Shown here: positions 1-9,033 of the stretch, piece after piece
Position numbering within the stretch: the first letter of the stretch is position 1
Layout: every line of letters starts with the position of its first letter
Assembly (NCBI RefSeq): GCF_000721705.1
Contig: NZ_JOJL01000010.1
Span: 186,001-250,000, forward strand
DNA from: Actinoplanes subtropicus
GTDB lineage: Bacteria > Actinomycetota > Actinomycetes > Mycobacteriales > Micromonosporaceae
DNA: 64,000 nucleotides
Direction of reading: 5' to 3'
Notes under the pieces: generated by a model
The model's database searches: none
Told to the model about the DNA's origin: nothing
Seen by the model: the letters and a program-made list of their open reading frames with translations, nothing else
Translations under genes and position numbers: made by a program

Positions 1-2
1 TG

Positions 3-1475
3 TCGTCGCCCTCGGTCAGCGGCGGGCGGGACATCGCCAACTTCACCAGCATCGACACCGGGCTCGGGCAGCCGTCGCAGCTGCTCCAGCTGATCGGCCT
101 GGCCCACCGCCGCGGGATGCGCATCATCCTCGATCTGGTGCTCAACCACACCAGCGACCAGCACGACTGGTTCCAGCGGTCGCGGCGGGAGCCGGACGGC
201 CCGTACGGCAATTTCTATGTCTGGAGTGCCTCCGGCGAGGGCTTCGCCGAGGCGGCGCAACCGCTGGGCAGCAACGAGGGCGGCTGGACCCACGATCCCG
301 TACGCGGGCAGTATTTCTGGCACCGCTACAGCCCGCACGAGCCCGACCTCAACTACGACGTGCCCGAGGTGGGCGCCGCGATGCGCGAGGTCATGGAGTT
401 CTGGCTGGAGCAGGGGGTCGACGGCCTGCGGCTGCTCACGGTGCCCTATCTGTTCGAGCGCACCGGCACCGAGAGCAAGGGCCTGTCCGAGACCCACACG
501 TACCTGTCCGGCCTCCGGGAGTGGATGGACACCCGCTATCCCGGCCGGGTGCTGATCGCGTGGAGCGACGCGTGGCCGGAGGACGCCGACTCCTACTTCG
601 GCACCGACGACGCGCCCGAATGCCACCTGGTCATGTACGCGTCGCTGATGCCGAGCCTGCTGCTGGCGATGCGGCGGCAGGCCCACCGGCCGGTGTCCGG
701 CGTGCTCTCCCGGATGCGCGCGGTCAGCGGCGGCCGGCACTGGGCGGTCTTCCTGCGCAACGGCGACGAGATGCCGCTAGGGCTGCTGCCGCCGGCCGAA
801 CGGGAGGAGCTGCTGCGCGAGCACGCGCCGCTGGCCCGGATGCGGACCGAGGCGGGCATCCGGCGACGGATGGCGACCCTGCTCGACAACGATCGCGGCG
901 AGCTGGAGCTGGCGTACGCGCTGCTGATGTCGATGCCCGGCGTGCCGATCCTCTACTACGGCGACGAGATCGGCATGGGGGAGAACCTGTCGCTGCCGGG
1001 CAACCTGGCGGTCAAGACGCCGATGCAGTGGGCGCCCGACCGCAACGGCGGCTTCTCGATGGCCCAGCCGGAAAACCTGCCGGCCCCGCTGATCCACGAG
1101 TCGGCGTTCGGCTACATGGCGGTCAACGTGGAAAATCAGCTGCGCGCGCGGTCGTCGCTGCTGCACGCGGTCACCCGGCTGCTCGACGCGCGGCGCGGCT
1201 TCGCGGCCTTCGCCAGCCCCGAGTTCCGCATCGTCCGCTCGACCAACCCGGCGGTGCTGGCGTTCCTCCGCGGCGAGGGCGGCGAGCAGGCGCTGTGCCT
1301 GTTCAACTTCGCCGCGACCACCCAGACCACCACGCTGTCCCTGCCGAGCTTCGGCGGTACGATCCCCCGCGAACTGACCGGCGGCGCCGAGTTCCCGCGC
1401 ATCGCCGACTCGGGCGACTACGACGTCGGCCTGGTCGGCCACGGCTTCTTCTGGTTCGCCGTCTCGACACCCTGA
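3..1475 (+). CDS. Trehalose-synthase-like GH13 protein, 5' truncated by window edge, catalytic residues replaced
   Basis: The frame is open from base 3 and lacks its true start, so about 490 C-terminal residues are visible. The sequence follows trehalose synthase (TreS, GH13 subfamily 16), which interconverts maltose and trehalose: DLVLNHTSDQHDWF, VPYLFER, GIRRRMATLLDNDR, LYYGDEIGMG, MQWAPDRNGGF. Key residues have changed. The nucleophile Asp of the family FRLDAV motif is Leu (LRLLTV, bases 435-437). The acid/base Glu of LLAEANQ is Trp (LIAWSDA, bases 561-563). The family LRNHDE reads LRNGDE, so the His is Gly while the third Asp stays. The fold motifs are otherwise intact and the frame is clean, so this looks like a maintained pseudoenzyme, not a decaying gene. 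It may have a regulatory or binding role in trehalose/maltose/glycogen metabolism. Family assignment is firm; inactivity is inferred from known TreS/GH13 catalysis. Confidence 0.85.
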   Translation, partial: SSPSVSGGRDIANFTSIDTGLGQPSQLLQLIGLAHRRGMRIILDLVLNHTSDQHDWFQRSRREPDGPYGNFYVWSASGEGFAEAAQPLGSNEGGWTHDPVRGQYFWHRYSPHEPDLNYDVPEVGAAMREVMEFWLEQGVDGLRLLTVPYLFERTGTESKGLSETHTYLSGLREWMDTRYPGRVLIAWSDAWPEDADSYFGTDDAPECHLVMYASLMPSLLLAMRRQAHRPVSGVLSRMRAVSGGRHWAVFLRNGDEMPLGLLPPAEREELLREHAPLARMRTEAGIRRRMATLLDNDRGELELAYALLMSMPGVPILYYGDEIGMGENLSLPGNLAVKTPMQWAPDRNGGFSMAQPENLPAPLIHESAFGYMAVNVENQLRARSSLLHAVTRLLDARRGFAAFASPEFRIVRSTNPAVLAFLRGEGGEQALCLFNFAATTQTTTLSLPSFGGTIPRELTGGAEFPRIADSGDYDVGLVGHGFFWFAVSTP

Positions 1476-1738
1476 CCCGGGCGTCCGGGATCATGCCTGA
1501 TCGAGCCGCCGCAGGACGGCCATCGGCGACCCGATCTTCCGTCGATGTGCTCACCCGCCGAACCCGAGGTCCCTTGGTTGACACCGGGTGGATCAGCTCG
1601 TCTTGGGCCGGGCCCGCCCGGCGGCCGGGGTCGGAGCCGGTGTTGCAGCCCGCGGCCCTGGCACACCGGGGACTTGGCTGACTCGTACGGTCAAAGGCGC
1701 GGAACGGAAACGCTCAGAGCTTGGACCGCCTACCCCGC
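1476..1738. other. Intergenic region with a degenerate copy of the dispersed repeat
   Basis: This gap lies between the stop of the GH13 protein and the stop of the minus-strand MetE-like gene. I see no convincing gene in it. Bases about 1641-1697 resemble part of the dispersed repeat found at 46365-46508 and 61692-61836, sharing GTTGCAGC, GGGACTTG and CGTACGGTCAA in the same order. Like the other two copies, it lies just beyond the 3' end of a minus-strand gene. Confidence 0.5.
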
Positions 1739-2860
1739 CTATCCCCAGACTTCTTCGGCGGTTTCGACGATCAGGCGGAGTTTGGCGACCTCCTCGTCGT
1801 AGGTGAGGACGTTGCCCTCGACCGTCGAGGAGAAGCCGCACTGGCCGGAGAGGCAGAGTTGTTCGAGGGGTATGTACTTGGTGGCCTCGTCGATACGGCG
1901 CTTCAGGGTGTCCTTCGACTCCAGCGTGCCGCGCTTGGTGGTCACCAGGCCGAGCACGACCATCTTGCCCGGCGGCACGAAGCGGAGCGGGGCGAAGCCG
2001 CCCGAGCGTTCGTCGTCGTACTCCAGGAAGAAGCCGTCGACCGCCAGCTCGCTGAACAGGGCCTCGGCCACGAAGTCGTAGCCGCCCTCGGCCGCCCACG
2101 ACGAGCGGAAGTTGCCGCGGCACATGTGGGTGGTCACGGCGAGCTCGGCGGGACGGTCGGCGATCGCCGCGTTGATCTGCTTGATGTAGCGCAGGTGCTG
2201 GTGTTCGGCGTCATCGCCGCGCTGGTTGAGCAGGGCGCGCTGGGCGGGGTCGTTCAGGTAGGCCAGGCTGGTGTCGTCGAGCTGCAGGTAGCGGCAGCCG
2301 AGCGCGGCGATCCGGCGGACCTGTTCGGCGTACGCGGCGCTCAGATCCGACCAGAACTGCTCATGGTCGGGGTAGACGGCCGGGTCGATCGCGGCCATCC
2401 CACCGCGGTAGTGCACCATGCTCGGCGACGGGATGGTCAGTTTCGCGGTGACGCCGTCGCCGACGATCCCGTTCAGGAACGTGAAGTCGTCGCCGAAGAT
2501 GGTCTCGTTCAGCCGGACCGGGCCGTCGATCGCGAGCGCGGCCGACTCGAAGTCGAGCTCGCCGGCCGCGTTGCGGAAGTGCACCTGGATCTTCTCGCTG
2601 GTCGGGTGGATGCCGCCGAGCCGGTAGATGAAATCCATGTGCCAGGACGTACGGCGGAACTCGCCGTCGGTGGCCGAGCGCAGGCCGACCTCGCGCTGCA
2701 TGCGGACGACGTCGCGGATCGCGTCGTCCTCGACCGCGCGCAGCTCGTCGGCGTCGATCTTGCCGTCGGCGCGCTGCTGCCGGGCGTCGAGCAGGCGCCG
2801 CGGTCGCAGGAGGCTGCCGACGTGGTCGGCGCGGAACGGCGGCGTGTCGCGAAGCGTCAT
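1739..2860 (-). CDS. MetE-like methionine synthase (YxjG/YxjH type)
   Basis: A protein of about 373 residues matching the single-domain relatives of cobalamin-independent methionine synthase, which transfer a methyl group to homocysteine or a related thiol. The start FRADHVGSLLRP and the zinc-site motifs are visible: THMCRGN (His and Cys), FLEYDD (Glu) and LSGQCGFSS (Cys). I chose the ATG at 2860 because a GGGGG run lies 8 bases upstream; a TTG at 2875 would add five residues. It is divergent from the response regulator at 3132, with a 16-bp palindrome between them. Single-domain members are often of unproven methyl donor, so the exact substrate is uncertain. A second, broken member of the superfamily lies at 21676-22739. 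Confidence 0.85.
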   Translation of the reverse strand: MTLRDTPPFRADHVGSLLRPRRLLDARQQRADGKIDADELRAVEDDAIRDVVRMQREVGLRSATDGEFRRTSWHMDFIYRLGGIHPTSEKIQVHFRNAAGELDFESAALAIDGPVRLNETIFGDDFTFLNGIVGDGVTAKLTIPSPSMVHYRGGMAAIDPAVYPDHEQFWSDLSAAYAEQVRRIAALGCRYLQLDDTSLAYLNDPAQRALLNQRGDDAEHQHLRYIKQINAAIADRPAELAVTTHMCRGNFRSSWAAEGGYDFVAEALFSELAVDGFFLEYDDERSGGFAPLRFVPPGKMVVLGLVTTKRGTLESKDTLKRRIDEATKYIPLEQLCLSGQCGFSSTVEGNVLTYDEEVAKLRLIVETAEEVWG

Positions 2861-3011
2861 CGCAATAACCCCCAAGCGGGAAGAGCCTGCCCGGGAGCAT
2901 ACGCCCGCTTGGTGAATGTTTCAGATAGTCGTTCACGGAGTCTCGCGGTCATTTCGGCTGGCCGCGGCGAAGATCCGCTACATCCGCCTCGGTCGATCGG
3001 CTATCTCTTCG

Positions 3012-3027
3012 TGTGTCGCGTGACACA
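3012..3027. promoter_or_regulatory. Palindrome TGTGTC-N4-GACACA, candidate operator
   Basis: A perfect 6+6 bp inverted repeat with a 4-bp centre (GCGT), lying in the divergent region between the MetE-like gene and the response regulator. It is followed within 10 bases by a TTACGTT element that could serve as a -10 box for rightward transcription. The form suits a dimeric regulator. The bound protein is unknown; autoregulation by the adjacent LuxR-type protein is one possibility. Confidence 0.4.
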
Positions 3028-3045
3028 GGGCGTTACGTTGAAGCC

Positions 3046-3117
3046 GTGAGCAAGTCCGCCAATCCTTTCGGCCGGCAGCTCCGAAATGAACGCGCAGCGG
3101 TAGAGAGGGTTCGCTAG
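3046..3117 (+). CDS. Possible 23-residue small ORF upstream of response regulator
   Basis: A GTG-started frame, VSKSANPFGRQLRNERAAVE..., ends in TAG 14 bases before the response-regulator start. A TTACGTT box lies about 6 bases before the GTG, so it could be read from a leaderless transcript. It is too short to assign to a family and has no visible ribosome site. It could be a small protein, a translated leader or chance. Confidence 0.25.
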   Translation: MSKSANPFGRQLRNERAAVERVR

Positions 3118-3131
3118 GACGAGGTGGTGTC

Positions 3132-3737
3132 ATGATCCGGGTTCTGGTGGTGCGGGACGAGGGATATTTCGGGGTCCCGGTGCGCGCGCTGATCGAGTCC
3201 AAGCCCGACATGCACTTCGTCGCGACGCTGCCGCTGGACGCCGGCCTCGTCGAGCGGTCGGTGCAGCTGTGGCCCACGGTGATCGTCTTCGACACCGAGT
3301 ACATGGTGAGCCAGCTGCTGCCGTTCGCCACCGACCTGCACGCCGCGATCCCGTCCTGCGCGATGCTCGTGCTCTCCGATCCGGCCAAGCGCGGCATGCT
3401 CCCGCCCCGGCGCCGGGCGGCCGGGCTCAACTTCCTGGTGAAGGGCGCGTCCGAGACGCTGCTGGCCGACTCGGTACGCCGGCTGGCCAACGGCGAGCGG
3501 GTGGTGTCGCCGATGCTGCAGGCCGCGTCGCTCAACGCCGATCGCGCGCTGAGCACGCGGGAGCTGGAGGTTCTCGGACTCGCGGCGGAGGGCGAGTCGG
3601 TCAAGGACATCGCCAGCCGGCTGTACCTGTCGGGCGGCACGGTCCGCAACTACCTATCGGCGATCATCTCGAAGACCGGGGCGCGCAACCGGCTGGACGC
3701 GATCCGGATCGCTCGTAAGGATGGCTGGCTGCACTGA
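3132..3737 (+). CDS. NarL/LuxR-type response regulator, orphan
   Basis: A 201-residue two-domain regulator. The N-terminal part is receiver-like, with an acidic site near D9-E10, a probable phospho-acceptor D54 (VIVFDTEYM) and the conserved Lys in FLVKGAS. The C-terminal LuxR/GerE helix-turn-helix runs from about residue 138: LSTRELEVLGLAAEGESVKDIASRLYLSGGTVRNYLSAIISKTGARNRLDAIRIA. A GAGGTGG ribosome site precedes the ATG. There is no histidine kinase nearby, so the partner is unknown. The architecture resembles DesR-like regulators, but I cannot name a regulon. Confidence 0.88.
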   Translation: MIRVLVVRDEGYFGVPVRALIESKPDMHFVATLPLDAGLVERSVQLWPTVIVFDTEYMVSQLLPFATDLHAAIPSCAMLVLSDPAKRGMLPPRRRAAGLNFLVKGASETLLADSVRRLANGERVVSPMLQAASLNADRALSTRELEVLGLAAEGESVKDIASRLYLSGGTVRNYLSAIISKTGARNRLDAIRIARKDGWLH

Positions 3738-3776
3738 CCGCACGCCGCTCGCCGGGCCGACGTACCGTGGGTCGGG

Positions 3777-4322
3777 ATGCGAAGCTTCGTCGTTCCGGGG
3801 CCGCCGATCCTGCTGCCGCTCGGTGTGCTGCTCATGGTCGTCGCCTGGGTGACGCTGCGGCCGCGGAGCCCGGTGCGCCTGGCGGCGGCGTGGCTGGCCG
3901 CCTGGTACGCGGTGGCCGTGGTGGGCGCGACCCTGCTGCCGCTGCACGTGTCCTGGGGCGCCGAACCGCAGTACTTCCGGATCAATCCGATCCCGTTCAC
4001 TCACGTACGGCCGAGCGATTCGGTTTTGAACGTCGCGATGACGTTGCCGTTCGCGGCGATCCTGTACGTGCTGTTCGGGATTCGCACCAAAATGCGCGTG
4101 CTCCGGCTCGGCCTGCTGCTCAGCGCGTCCATCGAGATCACGCAATGTGTGCTGATCCTGACCGTGCACGACAATCGATGGGCCGAGGCGAACGACATCG
4201 TCGCGAATGTGCTCGGCGTCTATCTCGGCTATCTGGCCTTTCACCGGCTGCTGCGCCTGGGCGCCGTGCGCCGGCTGGTCGAGGCGGCCTCGGCGCCGCG
4301 CCCGGTGCCCGAGCCAGGGTGA
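3777..4322 (+). CDS. VanZ-like membrane protein
   Basis: A 181-residue protein with about four hydrophobic spans and the VanZ-family core: NPIPF, an NVAMTLPFAAILYVLF segment and SIEITQCVLIL..RWAEANDIVANVLG. VanZ family members are integral membrane proteins; one confers low-level teicoplanin resistance, but most have no known role. It lies 39 bp after the response regulator on the same strand and may share its transcript. Confidence 0.8.
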   Translation: MRSFVVPGPPILLPLGVLLMVVAWVTLRPRSPVRLAAAWLAAWYAVAVVGATLLPLHVSWGAEPQYFRINPIPFTHVRPSDSVLNVAMTLPFAAILYVLFGIRTKMRVLRLGLLLSASIEITQCVLILTVHDNRWAEANDIVANVLGVYLGYLAFHRLLRLGAVRRLVEAASAPRPVPEPG

Positions 4323-4365
4323 TACCCGGGTGCGACCCGGGCCCGGCGTGGGCCAGGCTGGGTGC

Positions 4366-4602
4366 ATGACCGACGTGAGCGGGAAAGTGGCGGAGTTGGC
4401 CGCGCTGTTGAAGGACACGGCGGAGCACCACGGCTCGTTCGAGGCCGTGGCGCCGCCGCACGACTGGTGGGACTGGTACGCCGCGTACATGGTGGCCCGG
4501 CAGAACGGCGAAGCCGAGCCGGAGGCGGTCGCGTCCGCCGGCAAGTACATGGCCGAGGTGAAGGGCGTCGTAGTGCCGCCGGAGGGAATCAGCCGAAGGT
4601 GA
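4366..4602 (+). CDS. Small conserved hypothetical protein (78 aa)
   Basis: A soluble small protein, MTDVSGKVAELAALLKDTAEHH..., with a central PPHDWWDWYAAYMVARQNG stretch and a YMAEVKGVVV tail. I recall similar short aromatic-rich proteins in other actinomycetes, but no function is known to me. A longer upstream extension of the frame exists and is rejected because it overlaps the VanZ gene and lacks the same coding character. Its 3' end overlaps the convergent redoxin gene by 14 bp. Confidence 0.65.
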   Translation: MTDVSGKVAELAALLKDTAEHHGSFEAVAPPHDWWDWYAAYMVARQNGEAEPEAVASAGKYMAEVKGVVVPPEGISRR

Positions 4603-5566
4603 AGCTGTAAGTCTCCGCGCCCGGGTCGAGGAAGGTGATCTCGGCGGTGCGGTCGGCGATCGGGCCGGGCTGGCGGATCAGCTGGTAGAGCCGGCGGTCG
4701 CCGATCTCGCCGTGCCCGTCGGGGCCGACGTCCTCGCCGGCCGCCTCACCGGGTTCCAGGCCGTCGAGCAGCAGCCGGAAGCGGGCCGGGCCGGGGGCGC
4801 CCATCACCAGGTTGAGGTCGCGGGCGTGGAAACGGTTCAGGATCCGGCCGCCGGCCGCGTTCGCCGTGGTCGCCTGCTCCCCGATCGTCCAGTCGCCGGC
4901 CAGCGCCCACTCGTTGAGGGCCAGCCGGTCGGGGGCGTCGTAGCTGTGCGGCTTACCGGGGAAGAATCCCGACGGCGAGGCGAAGCGCTCGGAGCGCTCG
5001 TAACCGGTGTAGTTCTCCGGCGAGCGCAGGGTGGCCCAGTCGGCGGCGACCTCGACCGGTCGCGGTTCGACCGACACGACCGTGCGATCGGAGTCGTTCA
5101 AAAGACGCTGGACCGCCATTTCCGTACGGGCGTACTCGCCCTCGCCGAAGTGGTGGTACCTGATCCGGCCCTCGCCGTCGGCCAGGTAGAGCGCGGGCCA
5201 GTAGTGGTTGTCGAACGCCTGCCAGACCGCGTAGTCGTTGTCGAGCGCGACCGGATAGCCGACCCGGTCGCCGGTCGCCTCGCGGCGGACGTTGGCGAGG
5301 TCGTGCTCGAAGCCGAACTCCGGGGTGTGCACGCCGACCACGACCAGGCCCTGGCCGGCGTACTTCGCGGCCCAGGCGCGCACGTAGGGCAGCTGGCGGA
5401 GCCAGTTCACGCAGGTGTACGTCCAGAAGTTGACCAGCACCACCCGCCCGCGCAGGTCATCGCCGGTCAGCGGCGGCGAGTTGAGCCAGCCGGTCGCGCC
5501 CTCGAAGCCGGGCAGGTCGCCCTCGACCGGCAGTCCGGCCGCGGATCCGTGCAGCCAATGTGGCAT
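4589..5566 (-). CDS. Redoxin/thioredoxin-fold protein (DipZ C-terminal-like)
   Basis: A 325-residue protein. Residues about 30-180 are a TlpA/redoxin-like thioredoxin domain (VVLVNFWTYTCVNWLRQLPYVRAW...GVHTPEF). The C-terminal part resembles the beta-rich domain that follows thioredoxin in DipZ-type proteins (GDWTIGEQATTANAAGG...FHARDLNLVMG). The usual CxxC is CVNW, so only one cysteine remains and dithiol oxidoreductase chemistry is unlikely. I recall single-Cys versions in other actinomycetes, so this is probably a family trait. No signal peptide is evident. A strong AGGGGGAAGAG site precedes the ATG at 5566. Confidence 0.8.
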   Translation of the reverse strand: MPHWLHGSAAGLPVEGDLPGFEGATGWLNSPPLTGDDLRGRVVLVNFWTYTCVNWLRQLPYVRAWAAKYAGQGLVVVGVHTPEFGFEHDLANVRREATGDRVGYPVALDNDYAVWQAFDNHYWPALYLADGEGRIRYHHFGEGEYARTEMAVQRLLNDSDRTVVSVEPRPVEVAADWATLRSPENYTGYERSERFASPSGFFPGKPHSYDAPDRLALNEWALAGDWTIGEQATTANAAGGRILNRFHARDLNLVMGAPGPARFRLLLDGLEPGEAAGEDVGPDGHGEIGDRRLYQLIRQPGPIADRTAEITFLDPGAETYSFTFG

Positions 5567-5593
5567 CTCTTCCCCCTGTCTCGGATGATGCGT

Positions 5594-6466
5594 TCACGAT
5601 GGCAGGGCGGGGGCCGGCGGCGCACCCGTGACGTGCCCTGGTTCCGCCCGGGAGCGTGCGATGGTGACCGCAAGCGCGTTGGCCGTCACCACCAGGCCCA
5701 TGCCGATCCATCGGTGCGCGGCGGGGATCTGGCCGAGCAGGGCGACGCCGGCCAGCGTGGCGAGCACCGGGTGGCAGCTCATGAAGACGCCGAACAGCCG
5801 GGCCGGGACGAAGCGGAGCACGATCAGGTCGGCGGCGTAGGGGACGGCCGAGCTCAGCAGGCCCGCGGTCACGGCGTACCCGATGCCCCCGGTTTTGATG
5901 ACGACCAGGATCGGGAGGTAGAGCAGGACGCAGCAAGTGGTCGCGACCGCGGGGGCCTGCAAGCCGGGGAGGCGGGCGCCGGCCAGGCGATTGAGCAGGA
6001 TGTACGCCGCCCAGCAGGCCGCCGCGAGCAGTCCGAGGCCGACGCCGAGGTGGTCGCTCGACGAGCCGGGCAGGACCAGGACATAGACGCCGATCGCGGC
6101 GATGGCGGCGCAGAGCAGATCCGATCGGGTACGGGAGCCGGCCAGCGCGACGGCGAGCGGGCCGAGGAACTCCAGGGTGACGGCGAGGCCGAGGCCGACG
6201 CGGTCGATCGCGGTGTAGAGGCTGAGGTTCATCGTCGCGAAGACCAGCGCGAGCAGCAGGGTCGGCCACCATTGCGCCCAGGTGAAGCGGCGGATGTCGG
6301 GACGGGCGGCGGGCAGCAGCACGACGGCGGCGACCACCTGCCGGACGGCGACCACCCCGGCCGGCCCGATCAGCGGGAAGGCATGCGCGCCGATCGCGGC
6401 GCCGACCTGGTTGCTGGCGGCGCTCGCGAGCATGGTCACGACGCCGGCGGCGGTCTTGGCATTCAC
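5594..6466 (-). CDS. EamA/DMT-family exporter
   Basis: A 290-residue, roughly ten-helix member of the drug/metabolite transporter superfamily with the duplicated EamA layout. Examples are GVVAVRQVVAAVVLLPAARP in the first half, and GLGLLAAACWAAYILLNRLAG and VPARLFGVFMSCHPVLATLAGVALLGQ in the second. Such proteins (RhtA, YdcZ-like) often export amino acids or other metabolites; the substrate here is unknown. The start is a GTG at 6466. It is divergent from the LysR gene at 6535, which probably controls it. Confidence 0.85.
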   Translation of the reverse strand: MNAKTAAGVVTMLASAASNQVGAAIGAHAFPLIGPAGVVAVRQVVAAVVLLPAARPDIRRFTWAQWWPTLLLALVFATMNLSLYTAIDRVGLGLAVTLEFLGPLAVALAGSRTRSDLLCAAIAAIGVYVLVLPGSSSDHLGVGLGLLAAACWAAYILLNRLAGARLPGLQAPAVATTCCVLLYLPILVVIKTGGIGYAVTAGLLSSAVPYAADLIVLRFVPARLFGVFMSCHPVLATLAGVALLGQIPAAHRWIGMGLVVTANALAVTIARSRAEPGHVTGAPPAPALPS

Positions 6467-6534
6467 CGGCTCAGCGTGAGCGTTTCCGATCGGCGAGAGA
6501 AATGAGCGAGGCGTCGCACCTATACGCTTGGCGC

Positions 6535-7392
6535 ATGAATGTGCAGCTGCGTCAGCTGGCGGCGCTGGTCGCGGTGGCCGACGCCGGCACGTTCACCGAG
6601 GCGGCGACCGAGCTGGGCCTGTCCCAGGCGGCGGTGTCGCGCGCGATCGCCGGACTGGAGGCCGTGTTGGGCGCGCGGCTGCTGCAGCGCACCACCCGGC
6701 AGGTGGCGCTGACCGCGACCGGGGCCCGGGTGCTGCCGGCCGCCCGGCGCGTGCTCGAGGAGGTGACCCATCTCGAGCGGACGGTGGCGAGACAAGATCA
6801 AGAGCTGCGGATCGGGTACGCCTGGGCGGCGCTCGGCAAGCACACCCGGCGTCTGCAGCGCGCGTGGCAGTCGGCGCACCCGGGCGTCCCGCTGGTCTTC
6901 GTGCAGTCGGGCACGGCGACCGCCGGCCTCGCCGAGGGCGTCGCCGACGTGGCGGTGCTGCGCCGGCCGCTCGACGACGACCGCTTCGAGACGACGCCGA
7001 TCGGTTCGGAGGCGCGCTACGCGGCGGTCGCGACCGACAACGCGCTCGCCCGGCGGCGGTCGGTGCGGATGGCCGAACTCGCTCGCTACACGGTCGCCCT
7101 GGACAGCCGGACCGGAACGACCACGCCCGGGTTGTGGCCGCCGGGCGGCGCGCCGGCGTCGACCCGCGAGTCGCACGGGGTGGACGAGTGGCTGACTCTG
7201 ATCGCGGCCGGTCAGGCGGTCGGCGTCACCTCGGAGGCGACCGCCAACCAGAACCCGCGGCCGGGCGTCGCCTATCGCGCGGTCCGGGACGCGCCACCGA
7301 TCGAGGTACGGCTCGCCTGGTGGCGCGACGACCCGCCGCCGCGGCTGGCCGAGCTGATCGCGCTCGCGCGCTCGCTCATTTCCGGGCGCTGA
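6535..7392 (+). CDS. LysR-family transcriptional regulator
   Basis: A 285-residue regulator with an N-terminal winged helix-turn-helix (MNVQLRQLAALVAVADAGTF...LGLSQAAVSRAIAGLEAVLGARLLQRTTRQVALT) and a periplasmic-binding-like effector domain. I chose the ATG at 6535 because the LysR domain begins there; a TATACG box about 10 bases upstream suggests a leaderless transcript. It is divergent from the EamA exporter over about 68 bp, the classic LysR arrangement. The effector is unknown. Confidence 0.88.
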   Translation: MNVQLRQLAALVAVADAGTFTEAATELGLSQAAVSRAIAGLEAVLGARLLQRTTRQVALTATGARVLPAARRVLEEVTHLERTVARQDQELRIGYAWAALGKHTRRLQRAWQSAHPGVPLVFVQSGTATAGLAEGVADVAVLRRPLDDDRFETTPIGSEARYAAVATDNALARRRSVRMAELARYTVALDSRTGTTTPGLWPPGGAPASTRESHGVDEWLTLIAAGQAVGVTSEATANQNPRPGVAYRAVRDAPPIEVRLAWWRDDPPPRLAELIALARSLISGR

Positions 7393-7548
7393 CCCCGCCG
7401 CCGCACGGCCGCCGGGCGGATCGCGATGGCGCACTCGCTCATTTCCGGTCGCCGAGCGGGGCGCCCGACCCGCCGATCGAATCCGATCGCGTTCGATTCC
7501 CGATCGCCTTTGCTCGGTTTCGGTCGGGCCGCCCCGACAGAGCCGCCG

Positions 7549-8901
<1,353 letters not shown>

Positions 8902-8960
8902 TCACCTTTCCGCCGCTGCTGTTAAGCGGAAGCGCACAGATATCACTCGCTGAACTAGTT

Positions 8961-9024
8961 ACTCGCCCCGCGAGATACTCGCCCCGCGAGATACTCACCC
9001 CGCGAGATACTCGCTCGGCGAGAC
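8961..9024. repeat. Four tandem copies of a 16-bp palindromic repeat
   Basis: Units start at 8961, 8977, 8993 and 9009 and read ACTCGCCCCGCGAGAT twice, then ACTCACCCCGCGAGAT, then ACTCGCTCGGCGAGAC. Each holds an inverted repeat CTCGC-N3-GCGAG. The last unit ends 9 bases before the LysR start at 9034, in the divergent dgdA/lysR region. The same unit type recurs as a second tandem block at 29726-29787. Confidence 0.9.
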
Positions 9025-9033
9025 AATCGGGTT

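Noticed and set aside
521..1681. Long alternative-frame ORF inside the GH13 gene
   Set aside because: It is rich in Arg/Ala/Gly/Pro with no domains, a typical high-GC shadow of the real frame.
8961..9024. Possible CRISPR array
   Set aside because: The 16-bp units are contiguous without spacers, and no cas genes are present. The same holds for the tandem blocks at 9943-10062 and 29726-29787.
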